Shown here: positions 25,484-33,380 of the stretch, piece by piece
How the letters are laid out: each line of letters begins with the position of its first letter
How positions within the stretch are numbered: position 1 is the stretch's first letter
Source: Pseudomonadota bacterium
GTDB lineage: Bacteria; Pseudomonadota; Gammaproteobacteria; Steroidobacterales; Steroidobacteraceae
Direction: 5' to 3'
Assembly: GCA_947459825.1 (NCBI GenBank)
Contig: CANHFH010000010.1
Span: 1-41,749, forward strand
Length of the DNA: 41,749 nt
Position numbers and translations under genes: made by a program
The notes under the pieces: generated by a model
Told to the model about the DNA's origin: nothing
What the model saw: only the letters and a program-made list of their open reading frames with translations
Databases searched by the model: none

Positions 25484-25515
25484 CTCGTCCTCGCCCACCG
25501 GACCCCGGGGACGAG
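25484..25515 (-). promoter_or_regulatory. Shine-Dalgarno-sequestering hairpin before metX
   Basis: On the minus strand CTCGTCC (25515-25509) pairs perfectly with GGACGAG (25490-25484), which overlaps the metX ribosome-binding region GAGGA (25492-25488). No T-run is present after the riboswitch, so translation control is more likely than termination. Further GC-rich stems (for example around 25547-25564) lie between the aptamer and this hairpin. Confidence 0.55.
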
Positions 25516-25583
25516 CGGCCGCTTAAGCGGCAGGGCCGCCCACGCGCCGCCTACGCGGCGCTGCAGCCTGGGCCGTGAGGCCC

Positions 25584-25702
25584 CGCTCATCTCGCGCGCG
25601 GATGGGACCGCGCACCGGAGTTGGCACCTTCCGGGCGGTGGTCGCCCGTGGGTTGCCCCGGCGTCAAAGGGCCTGTCCCTCAGCCGGTCTCGATGAGAGC
25701 GC
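25584..25702 (-). ncRNA. SAM-I riboswitch (S-box) controlling metX-metB
   Basis: The minus strand has the whole S-box layout. P1 is CTCATC (25697-25692) with GATGAG (25591-25586). P2 is CCGGC with GCCGG around the kink-turn and pseudoknot core GAGGGACAGGCCC. Then come GGGGCAACC, P3 (CGGGCG with CGCCCG), the core AAGGTGCCAACTCC and P4 (GCGCGG with CCGCGC). It binds S-adenosylmethionine and lowers metX expression when SAM is plentiful. A promoter just upstream puts the RNA start at the first base of P1. Confidence 0.95.
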
Positions 25703-25704
25703 GA

Positions 25705-25733
25705 ATCCTACGGGCTCGGCCGCCGCCGCGCAA
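25705..25733 (-). promoter_or_regulatory. Putative promoter of the SAM riboswitch and metX-metB
   Basis: On the minus strand TTGCGC (25728-25733), 17-base spacer, TAGGAT (25705-25710). The predicted start near 25698 falls exactly at riboswitch helix P1, which supports the assignment. Confidence 0.55.
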
Positions 25734-25766
25734 GCCCGGGCGCTTGTCGCGGCCGTCCCATTGTTG

Positions 25767-25792
25767 TAATGTGTTAACGCGTTAATACATTA
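25767..25792. promoter_or_regulatory. 26-bp near-perfect palindromic operator of the his operon
   Basis: The left half TAATGTGTTAACG and right half CGTTAATACATTA are mirror images except at one symmetric pair. It is the most AT-rich spot in the neighbourhood and lies 33 bp before the TrpR-family gene that starts the operon. A -10-like TGTAAT (25765-25770) with TTGTCG (25744-25749, 15-base spacing) overlaps its edge, so a bound dimer would block transcription. Histidine-regulating TrpR-family proteins (HisR/YerC type) are known to be encoded next to hisG; binding here is inferred. Confidence 0.75.
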
Positions 25793-25825
25793 AAGCGCGC
25801 CATAACCGCGCCCGCCGGAGCATCC

Positions 25826-26164
25826 ATGAAGCCCCACGACGGACTGACGCCGCGCCAGGAAGCGCGGGCCGAGCGCAACCTCTACGCCGCGATGCTCACC
25901 TTGCGCAGCGTCGATGAGCTCCGCGCGTTCTTCCGCGACCTTTGCACCCCGGCGGAGATCGAGGCGATGTCCGACCGTTGGGCGGTCGTCGAATGCCTCG
26001 AGCGCGGCCTGCCCTACCGCGAGATCCACCGCCTGACGGGTGTCAGCGTCACCACGATCGCGCGGGTGGCGCGTTACCGCTCCGGCGGCAGCGGGGGCTA
26101 CGCGACGGCCGCACGCCGCATCGGCGGCGGAGCGTCCCGCACCGTCGGGACGGCGGCACGATGA
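25826..26164 (+). CDS. TrpR/YerC-family repressor, likely HisR regulator of histidine synthesis
   Basis: 112 residues, helical. Residues about 10-95 match the TrpR-like YerC/YecD fold: LYAAMLTLRSVDELRAFFRDLCTPAEIEAMSDRWAVVECLERGLPYREIHRLTGVSVTTIARVARYR, where the final part (about 72-92) is the helix-turn-helix. A Gly/Ala/Arg-rich tail follows. GGAG lies seven bases before the ATG. The stop overlaps the hisG start (ATGA). Position at the head of the his operon, just after a 26-bp palindrome, suggests it senses histidine and represses its own operon. The family assignment is strong; the ligand is inferred from context. Confidence 0.88.
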   Translation: MKPHDGLTPRQEARAERNLYAAMLTLRSVDELRAFFRDLCTPAEIEAMSDRWAVVECLERGLPYREIHRLTGVSVTTIARVARYRSGGSGGYATAARRIGGGASRTVGTAAR

Positions 26165-27072
26165 GCGCGCCGGATCGCGGCGCGGGACGCCTGAAGCTCG
26201 CGGTGCAGAAGTCGGGACGGCTGACCGAACACTCGACCGATCTGCTGGTCCGCTGCGGCCTGAAGTTCTCCCGCGGCAAGGACCAGTTGGTCGGCTACGG
26301 CGAGAACATGCCGCTCGACCTGCTGTTCGTCCGTGACGACGACATCCCCGACCTCGTCGAGGAGGATGTCTGCGACCTCGGACTGGTCGGTCTCAATGTG
26401 GTCGAGGAGAAACGCCTCGAGCTCGCCGCACGCGGCCACGAAGTGCGCTTCAGCGTGCTGCGCTCCCTCGACTTCGGCCGCTGCCGCCTCGCCATCGCCG
26501 TCCCGGACGACGCGCCTTGGCAGGGAGTGGCCTCGCTCGCCGGCAAACGGATCGCGACCACCTACCCCTACACCTTGGCGCGCTACCTGGAGCAGAACGG
26601 CATCCGCGCCGATATCGTCACGCTCTCGGGCGCCGTGGAGATCGCGCCGCGTCTCGGTCGTGCCGACGCGGTCTGCGATCTCGTCTCGACGGGATCGACC
26701 CTGGTCGCAAACAGGCTGCGTGAGGTGACCACGGTGCTCGAGAGCCACGCGGTGCTGGTGCGGACCCCGGTGGCGCTCGCGCCGGAGAAATCGGAGTGGG
26801 TCGAGCGCCTGCTGATGCGCATCGACGGCGTGCAACAGGTGCGCGAGAGCAAATACATCATGCTGCACGCGCCGCGCTCGGCGCTGCCCGCCATCCGCAA
26901 GCTGCTGCCGGGAAGCGAATCGCCGACCATCATCCCGCTGGAAGGACACCCGGACCGCGTCGCCGTCCACGCCGTCTGCCGCGAGAACGTGTTCTGGGAG
27001 ACGCTCGAGAAGCTGAAGGCGGCGGGCGCGAGTGCGTTGCTGGTGCTGCCCGTCGAGAAGATGCTCGCATGA
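26161..27072 (+). CDS. hisG: ATP phosphoribosyltransferase, long form
   Basis: 303 residues, so the HisG(L) type with a C-terminal ACT-like domain (about 225-303) for histidine feedback, not the short HisG-HisZ type. The core starts RLKLAVQKSGRLTEHSTDLL, has DLGLVGLNVVEE near 72, and the PRPP-binding stretch ADAVCDLVSTGSTL near 167. It carries out the first step of histidine synthesis in the cytoplasm. It overlaps the repressor gene by four bases upstream and hisD by four bases downstream. Confidence 0.97.
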   Translation: MSAPDRGAGRLKLAVQKSGRLTEHSTDLLVRCGLKFSRGKDQLVGYGENMPLDLLFVRDDDIPDLVEEDVCDLGLVGLNVVEEKRLELAARGHEVRFSVLRSLDFGRCRLAIAVPDDAPWQGVASLAGKRIATTYPYTLARYLEQNGIRADIVTLSGAVEIAPRLGRADAVCDLVSTGSTLVANRLREVTTVLESHAVLVRTPVALAPEKSEWVERLLMRIDGVQQVRESKYIMLHAPRSALPAIRKLLPGSESPTIIPLEGHPDRVAVHAVCRENVFWETLEKLKAAGASALLVLPVEKMLA

Positions 27073-28391
27073 CGACCGATGCGCTGCTGCCGATCGTGGC
27101 TGCCGACGCCCTCGACGGCGCGGCGCGGCGCGAGCTGCTCGCGCGTCCGGCGAGCGAGGACCGCGCGGAGATCGTGGCGCTGGTCCGCGAGACTGTGCGC
27201 ACGGTGCGGACAGGCGGCGATGCCGCGGTGATCGACTACGCCCGTCGCTTCGACGGCGGCGCTCCGGATCGTCTCCGCGTGCCACCACAGGAACTCGATG
27301 CCGCCCTCGCCGCCCTGCCGTCGGCGGATCGTGCGGCGCTGGAGCGCGCAATCACCAATGTGCGGGCGTTCCATGCTGCGCAGCTGCCGGCGCCGCTCTC
27401 GCTGGAGACCATGCCCGGGGTGCGCTGCGAGCGGATCACGCGACCGCTGGACTCGGTCGGCCTCTATGTCCCGGGCGGCAGCGCACCGCTGCCCTCGGCG
27501 CTCATCATGTCGGCCATCCCGGCCGCGCTCGCCGGTGTGCGTCGCCGCGTGCTCTGCACGCCCGCGCGCGGCGGTCGTGTCCACCCGGCCATCCTCGCCA
27601 CGGCCCGCCTCTGCGGCGTGGATGAGGTGTTCGCGGTCGGCGGCGCGCAGGCGATCGCGGCCCTCGCCTACGGCACGGAGACCATACCCAAGGTCGACAA
27701 GATCGTCGGCCCCGGCTCGGCGTGGGTCACCGCCGCCAAGCAGGTGGTCGCCGAGGATCCGCAAGGCGCCGCGCTCGACCTTCCCGCCGGACCGTCGGAG
27801 GTCCTGGTCATCGCCGACGACTCCGCCCGCGCCGAGTTCGTCGCCGCCGACCTCCTGGCGCAGGCCGAGCACGACCCCTTGTCACAAGCCCTGCTGCTCA
27901 CGCCCTCGCGCGAACTCGCGCTAGCCGTGCGCAGCGCCGCGCTTCGGCAGCTGCAAGCGCTCTCCCGCGGCGACATCCTCCGTCGATCGCTGGCCCGCAG
28001 CCGATTGATCCTCGTGCCGGACCTCGACACCGCCATCGAACTCTCCAACGAATACGCGCCGGAGCACCTGCTGCTGCAGGTCCGCCAGCCGCGGATGCTG
28101 CTCGAGCGCGTGCAGAACGCCGGCTCCGTGTTCCTCGGTCCATGGAGCCCCGAGCCGATGGGCGATTACTGCTCGGGCACCAACCATGTGCTGCCGACAT
28201 ACGGATACGCACGCGCGTACAGCGGCCTTTCGGTCTTCGACTTCCTGAAACGCATCACCGTGCAAGAGCTCACCGAGGACGGTCTGCGCGGGCTCGGGCC
28301 GACGGCCAGCACGCTCGCCCGGCTCGAGGGTCTCGATGCCCATGCGCTCGCTGTGGACCTGCGCCTGAACGCGCTGGGGACCGCGCCGTGA
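27069..28391 (+). CDS. hisD: Histidinol dehydrogenase
   Basis: 440 residues. It oxidises histidinol to histidine in two NAD+-dependent steps with zinc. Seen are the NAD region PLDSVGLYVPGGSAPLPS near 125, GPGSAWVTAAKQVV near 217, DLPAGPSEVLVIAD near 236, AEHDPLSQALL near 266, and the C-terminal GDYCSGTNHVLPT near 365. The four-base overlaps with hisG (ATGA) and hisC (GTGA) make the group tightly coupled. Confidence 0.98.
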   Translation: MTTDALLPIVAADALDGAARRELLARPASEDRAEIVALVRETVRTVRTGGDAAVIDYARRFDGGAPDRLRVPPQELDAALAALPSADRAALERAITNVRAFHAAQLPAPLSLETMPGVRCERITRPLDSVGLYVPGGSAPLPSALIMSAIPAALAGVRRRVLCTPARGGRVHPAILATARLCGVDEVFAVGGAQAIAALAYGTETIPKVDKIVGPGSAWVTAAKQVVAEDPQGAALDLPAGPSEVLVIADDSARAEFVAADLLAQAEHDPLSQALLLTPSRELALAVRSAALRQLQALSRGDILRRSLARSRLILVPDLDTAIELSNEYAPEHLLLQVRQPRMLLERVQNAGSVFLGPWSPEPMGDYCSGTNHVLPTYGYARAYSGLSVFDFLKRITVQELTEDGLRGLGPTASTLARLEGLDAHALAVDLRLNALGTAP

Positions 28392-29470
28392 CCGCGACCT
28401 CGCCCGGTATCGAGGCCGTGCTTGCGTTGGCGCGCGAGGATATCCGTGCGCTCGAGCCGTACAAGAACGCCAGCTGGGAGCCCGCTTTCACCCGCCTGCA
28501 CGCCAACGAGTCACCGTGGCCGCCCGCATTCGACACTGCGGACGGCGACGGCAGGCTGCATCGCTATCCGCAGCCGCAGCCGCCCGAGCTCCTGAAGGCC
28601 TTGTCCGGCGCATGGGGTGTCGACCCGTCGCAGGTGCTGGTCGGTCGCGGCAGCGACGAAGCAATCGACCTCGTGACCCGGGTGTTCTGCGTCGCCGGGC
28701 AAGACTCGGTCGTCGTCTGCCCGCCCACCTTCGGCATGTACGCGGTCGCGGCACGCATCCAGGGCGCTGCGGTGCGTCGCGTGCCGCTCGACGCCGCAAA
28801 GGGCTTCGCGCTCGATGTCCCCGGCGTCTGCGCCGCGATCGACGCCGGCGCGAAGATCGTCTGGCTCTGCACGCCCAACAACCCCACCGGCACGGTGCTG
28901 GCACGCGAGGACATCCTCGCCGTCCTCGCCGCCGCCGCCGGTCGCGCGCTGGTGATCGTCGACGAGGCGTATGTCGAGTTCACCGACCGACCCTCATGGA
29001 CCTTGGAGGTGTCGCGGCATCCGCATCTCGCCACGCTGCGCACGCTCTCGAAGGCGCACGCCCTCGCGGGTGCCCGCATGGGCGCGATCGTCGCGGCGCC
29101 CCAGATCATCGCGCTGTTGCGCCGCATCGTCCCGCCCTACGCCGTTCCGGAACCCACGCTTCGCGCCTCGCTCGCGGCGATGCGGCCTGACGCGCTCGCC
29201 GTCACCGACCGCCGCATCGCGCGGCTGAACGCCGAACGCGAGCGGCTCGCAGCGGGCCTCGCCACCTGTTCAGGCGTGACGAGGGTCTGCCCCAGCGCGG
29301 CGAATTTCCTGCTGGTCGAGTGGCGCGACGCCGGCGAAGCGCTGGCGCGGCTGCGCGCGGCGGGACTGCTGGTACGCGACTTCCGCGGCTACGACGGGCT
29401 TGGCCAGACGCTGCGGCTCACGGTGGGCAGCCCGGATGAGAACGATCGGATGTTGGAGGTGCTCGCATGA
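28388..29470 (+). CDS. hisC: Histidinol-phosphate aminotransferase
   Basis: 360 residues, PLP-dependent class I/II fold. The PLP lysine is Lys222 in TLSKAHALAGARMG; RLHANESPWPP near 36, CTPNNPTGTVL near 161 and VDEAYVEF near 191 are typical of HisC. It starts with GTG at 28388, overlapping the hisD stop (GTGA); no ATG is near, and the family N-terminus fits. It converts imidazole acetol phosphate to histidinol phosphate. It overlaps hisB by four bases. Confidence 0.97.
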   Translation: MTATSPGIEAVLALAREDIRALEPYKNASWEPAFTRLHANESPWPPAFDTADGDGRLHRYPQPQPPELLKALSGAWGVDPSQVLVGRGSDEAIDLVTRVFCVAGQDSVVVCPPTFGMYAVAARIQGAAVRRVPLDAAKGFALDVPGVCAAIDAGAKIVWLCTPNNPTGTVLAREDILAVLAAAAGRALVIVDEAYVEFTDRPSWTLEVSRHPHLATLRTLSKAHALAGARMGAIVAAPQIIALLRRIVPPYAVPEPTLRASLAAMRPDALAVTDRRIARLNAERERLAAGLATCSGVTRVCPSAANFLLVEWRDAGEALARLRAAGLLVRDFRGYDGLGQTLRLTVGSPDENDRMLEVLA

Positions 29471-30528
29471 AAGTCCTGTTCGTCGACCGCGACGGTACGC
29501 TCGTCGAAGAGCCGCATGACGAACAGGTCGACGCGCTCGACAAGGTCCGGTTCCTGCCGGGCGTGTTCGCGGCGCTCACCCGCCTGCGCGACGCCGGCTA
29601 CGCCATCGCCATGGTCACCAACCAGGACGGGCTCGGCTCGCCCTCCTTCCCACAAGAAAGCTTCGACGCACCCCATCGCTTCATCCTGGAGGCGTTCCGC
29701 TCGCAGGGCATCGAGTTCGTCGAGGTCTTCGTGTGCCCGCATACGCGCCACGACGGCTGCGTCTGCCGCAAGCCCAAGACGGCGCTGGTGGACGACTGGG
29801 TGCGCGACAACCGCGTAGACCTCGCGGCGAGCGCCATGATCGGCGACCGTGACACCGACCTCGAATTCGCCACAAACCTCGGCATCCGCGGACTGCGCGT
29901 CCGCGTCGACGGCGCGCCGTCCGAGACCTGGCCGGCGATCGCGCGGGAGCTCACGGCACGCCGCGCAGAGGTCGTGCGTGAGACGCGCGAGACCCGGATC
30001 CGTGTGCGCGTCGACCTCGATTCGGAGGCGACGCCCCGCGCCCGCACGGGCATCGGCTTCTTCGACCACATGCTCGAGCAGTTGGGCAAGCACGGCGGCT
30101 TCGCGCTCGAGCTCGACTGCGAGGGCGACCTCGCGGTCGACGAACACCACACCGTCGAGGACTGCGCGCTGGCGCTCGGCGAGGCGGTCCGCAAGGCGCT
30201 CGGCGACAAGCGCGGCATCGCGCGCTACGGCTTCCTGCTGCCGATGGATGAGTCGCGCGCGCAGGTCGCGCTCGACCTGTCAGGACGGGCCTATGCCGTG
30301 TTCGAAGGCCGATTCGGCCGCGAGAGCGTCGGCGGCCTGCCCACCGAACTCGTCCCCCACTTCTTCCGCTCGCTCGCGGAGAGCCTCGGCGCCGCCTTGC
30401 ATGTGTCGGTCACCGGCGACAACGCGCACCACATGATCGAAGCCTGCTTCAAGGCGACGGGCCGCGCGCTGCGTCAAGCGATCCGCCGTGAAGGCGAAGA
30501 GCTCCCCAGCACGAAGGGCGTTCTTTGA
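29467..30528 (+). CDS. hisB: Bifunctional histidinol-phosphatase / imidazoleglycerol-phosphate dehydratase
   Basis: 353 residues, the fused HisB of gammaproteobacteria. The N-terminal HAD phosphatase (1-160) has Asp7 and Asp9 in VDRDGTLVEE, the zinc cysteine/histidine cluster CPHTRHDGCVCRKPK near 98, and IGDRDTDLEFA near 130. The C-terminal dehydratase (about 165-353) has the metal-binding motifs GFFDHMLEQLGKHGGF, DEHHTVEDCALALGEA and GDNAHHMIEACFKATGRAL. It carries steps 6 and 8 of the pathway. It overlaps hisC by four bases (ATGA). Confidence 0.98.
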   Translation: MKVLFVDRDGTLVEEPHDEQVDALDKVRFLPGVFAALTRLRDAGYAIAMVTNQDGLGSPSFPQESFDAPHRFILEAFRSQGIEFVEVFVCPHTRHDGCVCRKPKTALVDDWVRDNRVDLAASAMIGDRDTDLEFATNLGIRGLRVRVDGAPSETWPAIARELTARRAEVVRETRETRIRVRVDLDSEATPRARTGIGFFDHMLEQLGKHGGFALELDCEGDLAVDEHHTVEDCALALGEAVRKALGDKRGIARYGFLLPMDESRAQVALDLSGRAYAVFEGRFGRESVGGLPTELVPHFFRSLAESLGAALHVSVTGDNAHHMIEACFKATGRALRQAIRREGEELPSTKGVL

Positions 30529-30530
30529 CG

Positions 30531-31145
30531 ATGTCCCGCGCCGAGGACACCGTCATCATCGACTCCGGGGGCGCCAATCTGGCCTCGCTCCTCTACGCGC
30601 TCGAGCGGCAAGGGGCGAGCGCACGCCTCGCACGCAGCCCGGAAGCACTGGCGGGCGCCTCGCGGGCGATCCTGCCCGGTGTCGGTGCCGCCGGCGACGC
30701 CATGTCCCGTCTGACGACGAGCGGGCTGGACGAGGCCCTGCGCCGCTACGATCGGCCGTTGCTCGGCATCTGTCTCGGCATGCAACTCCTGTTCGAGCGT
30801 TCCGCTGAAGGCGACACCGCCTGTCTCGGCATCCTCCCGGGTCGGGTGACCCCGTTGCTGCCGGCACCCGGCCGGCCTGTGCCCCATATGGGCTGGAACA
30901 CTCTGCAGCCCGTCCGTCCGGACCCCTTGCTCAGCGGGCTCGGTGCCGACGATTGGGTCTACTTCGTCCACGGTTACCATGTCGCCGCGGCCGATGCCGA
31001 TACGGCGCTGCTTGCGACCACCGACTATGGCGTGGCGGTGGCGGCCGCGGTCCGCCGCGGCAACTTCATGGGCGTGCAGTTCCATCCCGAGCGCTCCGGC
31101 GCCGCGGGCGCGCGCCTGCTCAAGAACTTCCTGGCGATGAGCTGA
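30531..31145 (+). CDS. hisH: Imidazole glycerol phosphate synthase, glutamine amidotransferase subunit
   Basis: 204 residues from the ATG at 30531; a TTG two codons earlier, overlapping the hisB stop, is an alternative. The triad is Cys81 (LGICLGMQLLFE), His185 and Glu187 (GVQFHPERSG). The N-terminal DSGGANLASLLYAL is the Xanthomonas-like version of the family's start. It hydrolyses glutamine and passes ammonia to HisF. hisA starts three bases after its stop. Confidence 0.96.
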   Translation: MSRAEDTVIIDSGGANLASLLYALERQGASARLARSPEALAGASRAILPGVGAAGDAMSRLTTSGLDEALRRYDRPLLGICLGMQLLFERSAEGDTACLGILPGRVTPLLPAPGRPVPHMGWNTLQPVRPDPLLSGLGADDWVYFVHGYHVAAADADTALLATTDYGVAVAAAVRRGNFMGVQFHPERSGAAGARLLKNFLAMS

Positions 31146-31148
31146 GCG

Positions 31149-31910
31149 ATGATCGAGATGCGGCTCATCCCCTCCCTCGACCTGCGTGGCGGCCTCTGCG
31201 TCCGGCTGCTGCGCGGCGACTTCGGCGCCGAGACGCGCTACGAGATCGACCCGAAGCATCTGGTGGCGCACTACCGCACGCTCGGCGCGCGGTTGATGCA
31301 CCTGGTCGATCTCGACGGCGCGCGTGACGGCGCACTCGGCAACCGCGCGCTGCTCGGCGAGCTGGTACGCAGCGCCGGCATGGCGCTGCAGGTGGGCGGC
31401 GGTATCCGCTCGCGCGCGACGGTCGAGGATCTCCTCGGCGCGGGCATCGACCGTGTGATCGTCGGCAGCGCAGCCATCGAGTCGCCCGACGAGGTCGCCC
31501 GGTGGATGCGGGACTTCGGCGGTGAGCGGGTCGGCCTCGCGCTCGATGTCCGGCTCGACGATGGGGGTGTGCCGAGGGTGCAGACCCACGGCTGGACGCA
31601 AGCCACCGAGACATCGCTCTGGGACGCGCTGGAGCGCTACGCGGATGCCGGACTGCGCCATGTGCTCTGCACCGACATCGCACGCGACGGGGCCCTCGAA
31701 GGCCCCAATCTCGCGCTCTATGGGGCTTGTGTCCGTCGCCACCCGACGCTCGCTTGGCAGGCCTCGGGCGGTGTGCGCGATGCGGCGGATCTCGAGGCCC
31801 TGGCCGCCACTGGGGTCGCCGGCGCGGTCAGCGGCAAAGCGCTGCTCGAGGGCCGCGTGGACGAGGCCGCGATGCGGCGTTGGCTCGGCGGCGCCGAGCG
31901 ACAGGACTGA
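31149..31910 (+). CDS. hisA: Phosphoribosylformimino-AICAR ribotide isomerase (ProFAR isomerase)
   Basis: 253 residues forming a TIM barrel with twofold phosphate sites. The catalytic aspartates are Asp11 (IPSLDLRGG) and Asp133 (GLALDVR); the phosphate loops are QVGGGIRS near 81 and [11 protein letters not shown] near 175. It sits in the usual place between hisH and hisF. hisF begins five bases after the stop. Confidence 0.97.
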   Translation: MIEMRLIPSLDLRGGLCVRLLRGDFGAETRYEIDPKHLVAHYRTLGARLMHLVDLDGARDGALGNRALLGELVRSAGMALQVGGGIRSRATVEDLLGAGIDRVIVGSAAIESPDEVARWMRDFGGERVGLALDVRLDDGGVPRVQTHGWTQATETSLWDALERYADAGLRHVLCTDIARDGALEGPNLALYGACVRRHPTLAWQASGGVRDAADLEALAATGVAGAVSGKALLEGRVDEAAMRRWLGGAERQD

Positions 31911-31915
31911 CCGGC

Positions 31916-32683
31916 ATGCTGGCGCGACGCATCATCCCCTGCCTCGATGTCCGCGACGGACAGGTCGTCAAGGGCGTGCGCTTCCGCGACCATCGCGTGG
32001 TGGGCGACATCCTCGAACTCGCCACGCGCTACCGCGACGAGGGCGCCGACGAGCTCGTGTTCTACGACATCACCGCGAGCCCCGAGGGACGCAGCGTCGA
32101 TCGCGGCTGGGTCGAACGCGTGGCGCGCGTGCTCGACATCCCGTTCTGCGTCGCAGGCGGCATCCGTTCGGTGGCCGACGCCGAAGCTGTCCTCGCCGCC
32201 GGCGCGGAGAAGGTCTCGGTGAACTCCCCCGCGCTCGAGAACCCATCGCTCATCGACGCTCTCGCACGGCGCTTCGGTTCGCAGTGCGTGGTCGTCGGCA
32301 TCGACAGCCAGACGACGGCTGATGGGTGGCGTGTGCATCGCTATACGGGCGACCCCACCCGCTCGGGTGAAGCAGGCCGCAACACGCTCGATTGGCTGCG
32401 CGAGGCGCAGTCACGCGGCGCCGGTGAGATCGTGCTCAACTGTATGGCGAGCGACGGCGTCCGTCAGGGCTACGACCTCGAACAGTTGCGGTGCGCGCGG
32501 GAAGGCTGCCATGTGCCCTTGGTCGCATCGGGCGGCGCAGGCTCGGCGCAGCATTTCATCGATGTCTTCCGCGATGCCGGCGTCGACGCCGCGCTCGCTG
32601 CGAGCGTGTTCCATTCGGGCGCGCTCGCCATCCCCGACCTCAAGGCGCTGCTCATCGCAGCGGGCGTCGTCGTCCGCCCCTGA
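31916..32683 (+). CDS. hisF: Imidazole glycerol phosphate synthase, cyclase subunit
   Basis: 255 residues, TIM barrel. The catalytic pair is Asp11 ([14 protein letters not shown]) and Asp130 (VVGIDSQ), as in the Thermotoga enzyme. [25 protein letters not shown] near 80 and [21 protein letters not shown] near 175 are family motifs; the NCMASDG form rather than TSMDRDG is the proteobacterial variant. It receives ammonia from HisH and forms imidazole glycerol phosphate and AICAR. The ATG at 31916 was chosen, as the frame is open far upstream within hisA only by chance. Confidence 0.97.
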   Translation: MLARRIIPCLDVRDGQVVKGVRFRDHRVVGDILELATRYRDEGADELVFYDITASPEGRSVDRGWVERVARVLDIPFCVAGGIRSVADAEAVLAAGAEKVSVNSPALENPSLIDALARRFGSQCVVVGIDSQTTADGWRVHRYTGDPTRSGEAGRNTLDWLREAQSRGAGEIVLNCMASDGVRQGYDLEQLRCAREGCHVPLVASGGAGSAQHFIDVFRDAGVDAALAASVFHSGALAIPDLKALLIAAGVVVRP

Positions 32684-32717
32684 GGCGGCGCGTCCGACAC
32701 CGACACGGAGACCCACC

Positions 32718-33380
32718 ATGCGACCCACACCGGAGACCGAAGATTCCTTGGCGACGCTCGACTTCGCCAAGGGCGGTGGACTGCTGCCTGCGGTAGTGCA
32801 GCACGCCGATGACGGCAGCGTGCTGATGGTCGGCTGGATGGACCTCGACGCCGCCCGCGAGACGCTGCGCCGCGGCCGTGTGGTGTTCTGGAGCCGAAGC
32901 AAGGGGCGGCTTTGGGAGAAAGGCGAGACCAGCGGCAACAGCCTCATGGTGCGGTCCGTCTGCGCCGACTGCGACCGTGACACGCTGCTCGTGCAGGCGA
33001 TGCCGAGCGGGCCGACCTGCCACACCGGCACCGCGACCTGCTTCGGCGACGACGGCGGCACGGCGACGCCCGGCACATTCCTGTCCGAGTTGGAAACGCT
33101 GATCACCACCCGGCTGCGCGAGGCGCCCGAGGGCAGCTACACGGCACGGCTCGCCTCGCAAGGCGTCAAGCGCATCGCGCAGAAGGTGGGCGAGGAAGGC
33201 GTCGAGACCGCGCTGGCGGCGACCGGCGGCGGCCGCGAAGAACTGGTCAGCGAGTCGGCCGACCTGCTCTACCACCTGTTGGTGCTGCTGCGCGTCAAGG
33301 ACATACCGCTCGCCGAGGTCGAACGCGAGCTCGCGCGGCGCCATGCCTCGCGTCAGAGCGCGAACTCCGGCGCGGGCTGA
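32718..33380 (+). CDS. hisIE: Bifunctional phosphoribosyl-AMP cyclohydrolase / phosphoribosyl-ATP pyrophosphatase
   Basis: 220 residues, fused HisI-HisE. The N-terminal cyclohydrolase (1-110) has GWMDLDAARETLRRG near 37, VRSVCADCDRDTLLVQ near 78 and the zinc site GPTCHTGTATCF near 100. The C-terminal pyrophosphatase (about 118-215) has the metal motif QKVGEEGVETALAA near 155 and ESADLLYHLLVLL. GGAG lies eight bases before the ATG. It is the last his gene, 34 bases after hisF. Its last 28 bases overlap the end of lysAC on the other strand. Confidence 0.97.
   Translation: MRPTPETEDSLATLDFAKGGGLLPAVVQHADDGSVLMVGWMDLDAARETLRRGRVVFWSRSKGRLWEKGETSGNSLMVRSVCADCDRDTLLVQAMPSGPTCHTGTATCFGDDGGTATPGTFLSELETLITTRLREAPEGSYTARLASQGVKRIAQKVGEEGVETALAATGGGREELVSESADLLYHLLVLLRVKDIPLAEVERELARRHASRQSANSGAG

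Noticed and set aside
25476-25590. N-terminal extension of MetX to an upstream ATG at 25590
   Set aside because: That part lies in riboswitch and expression-platform RNA; the encoded residues are Arg/Pro-rich and do not match MetX.
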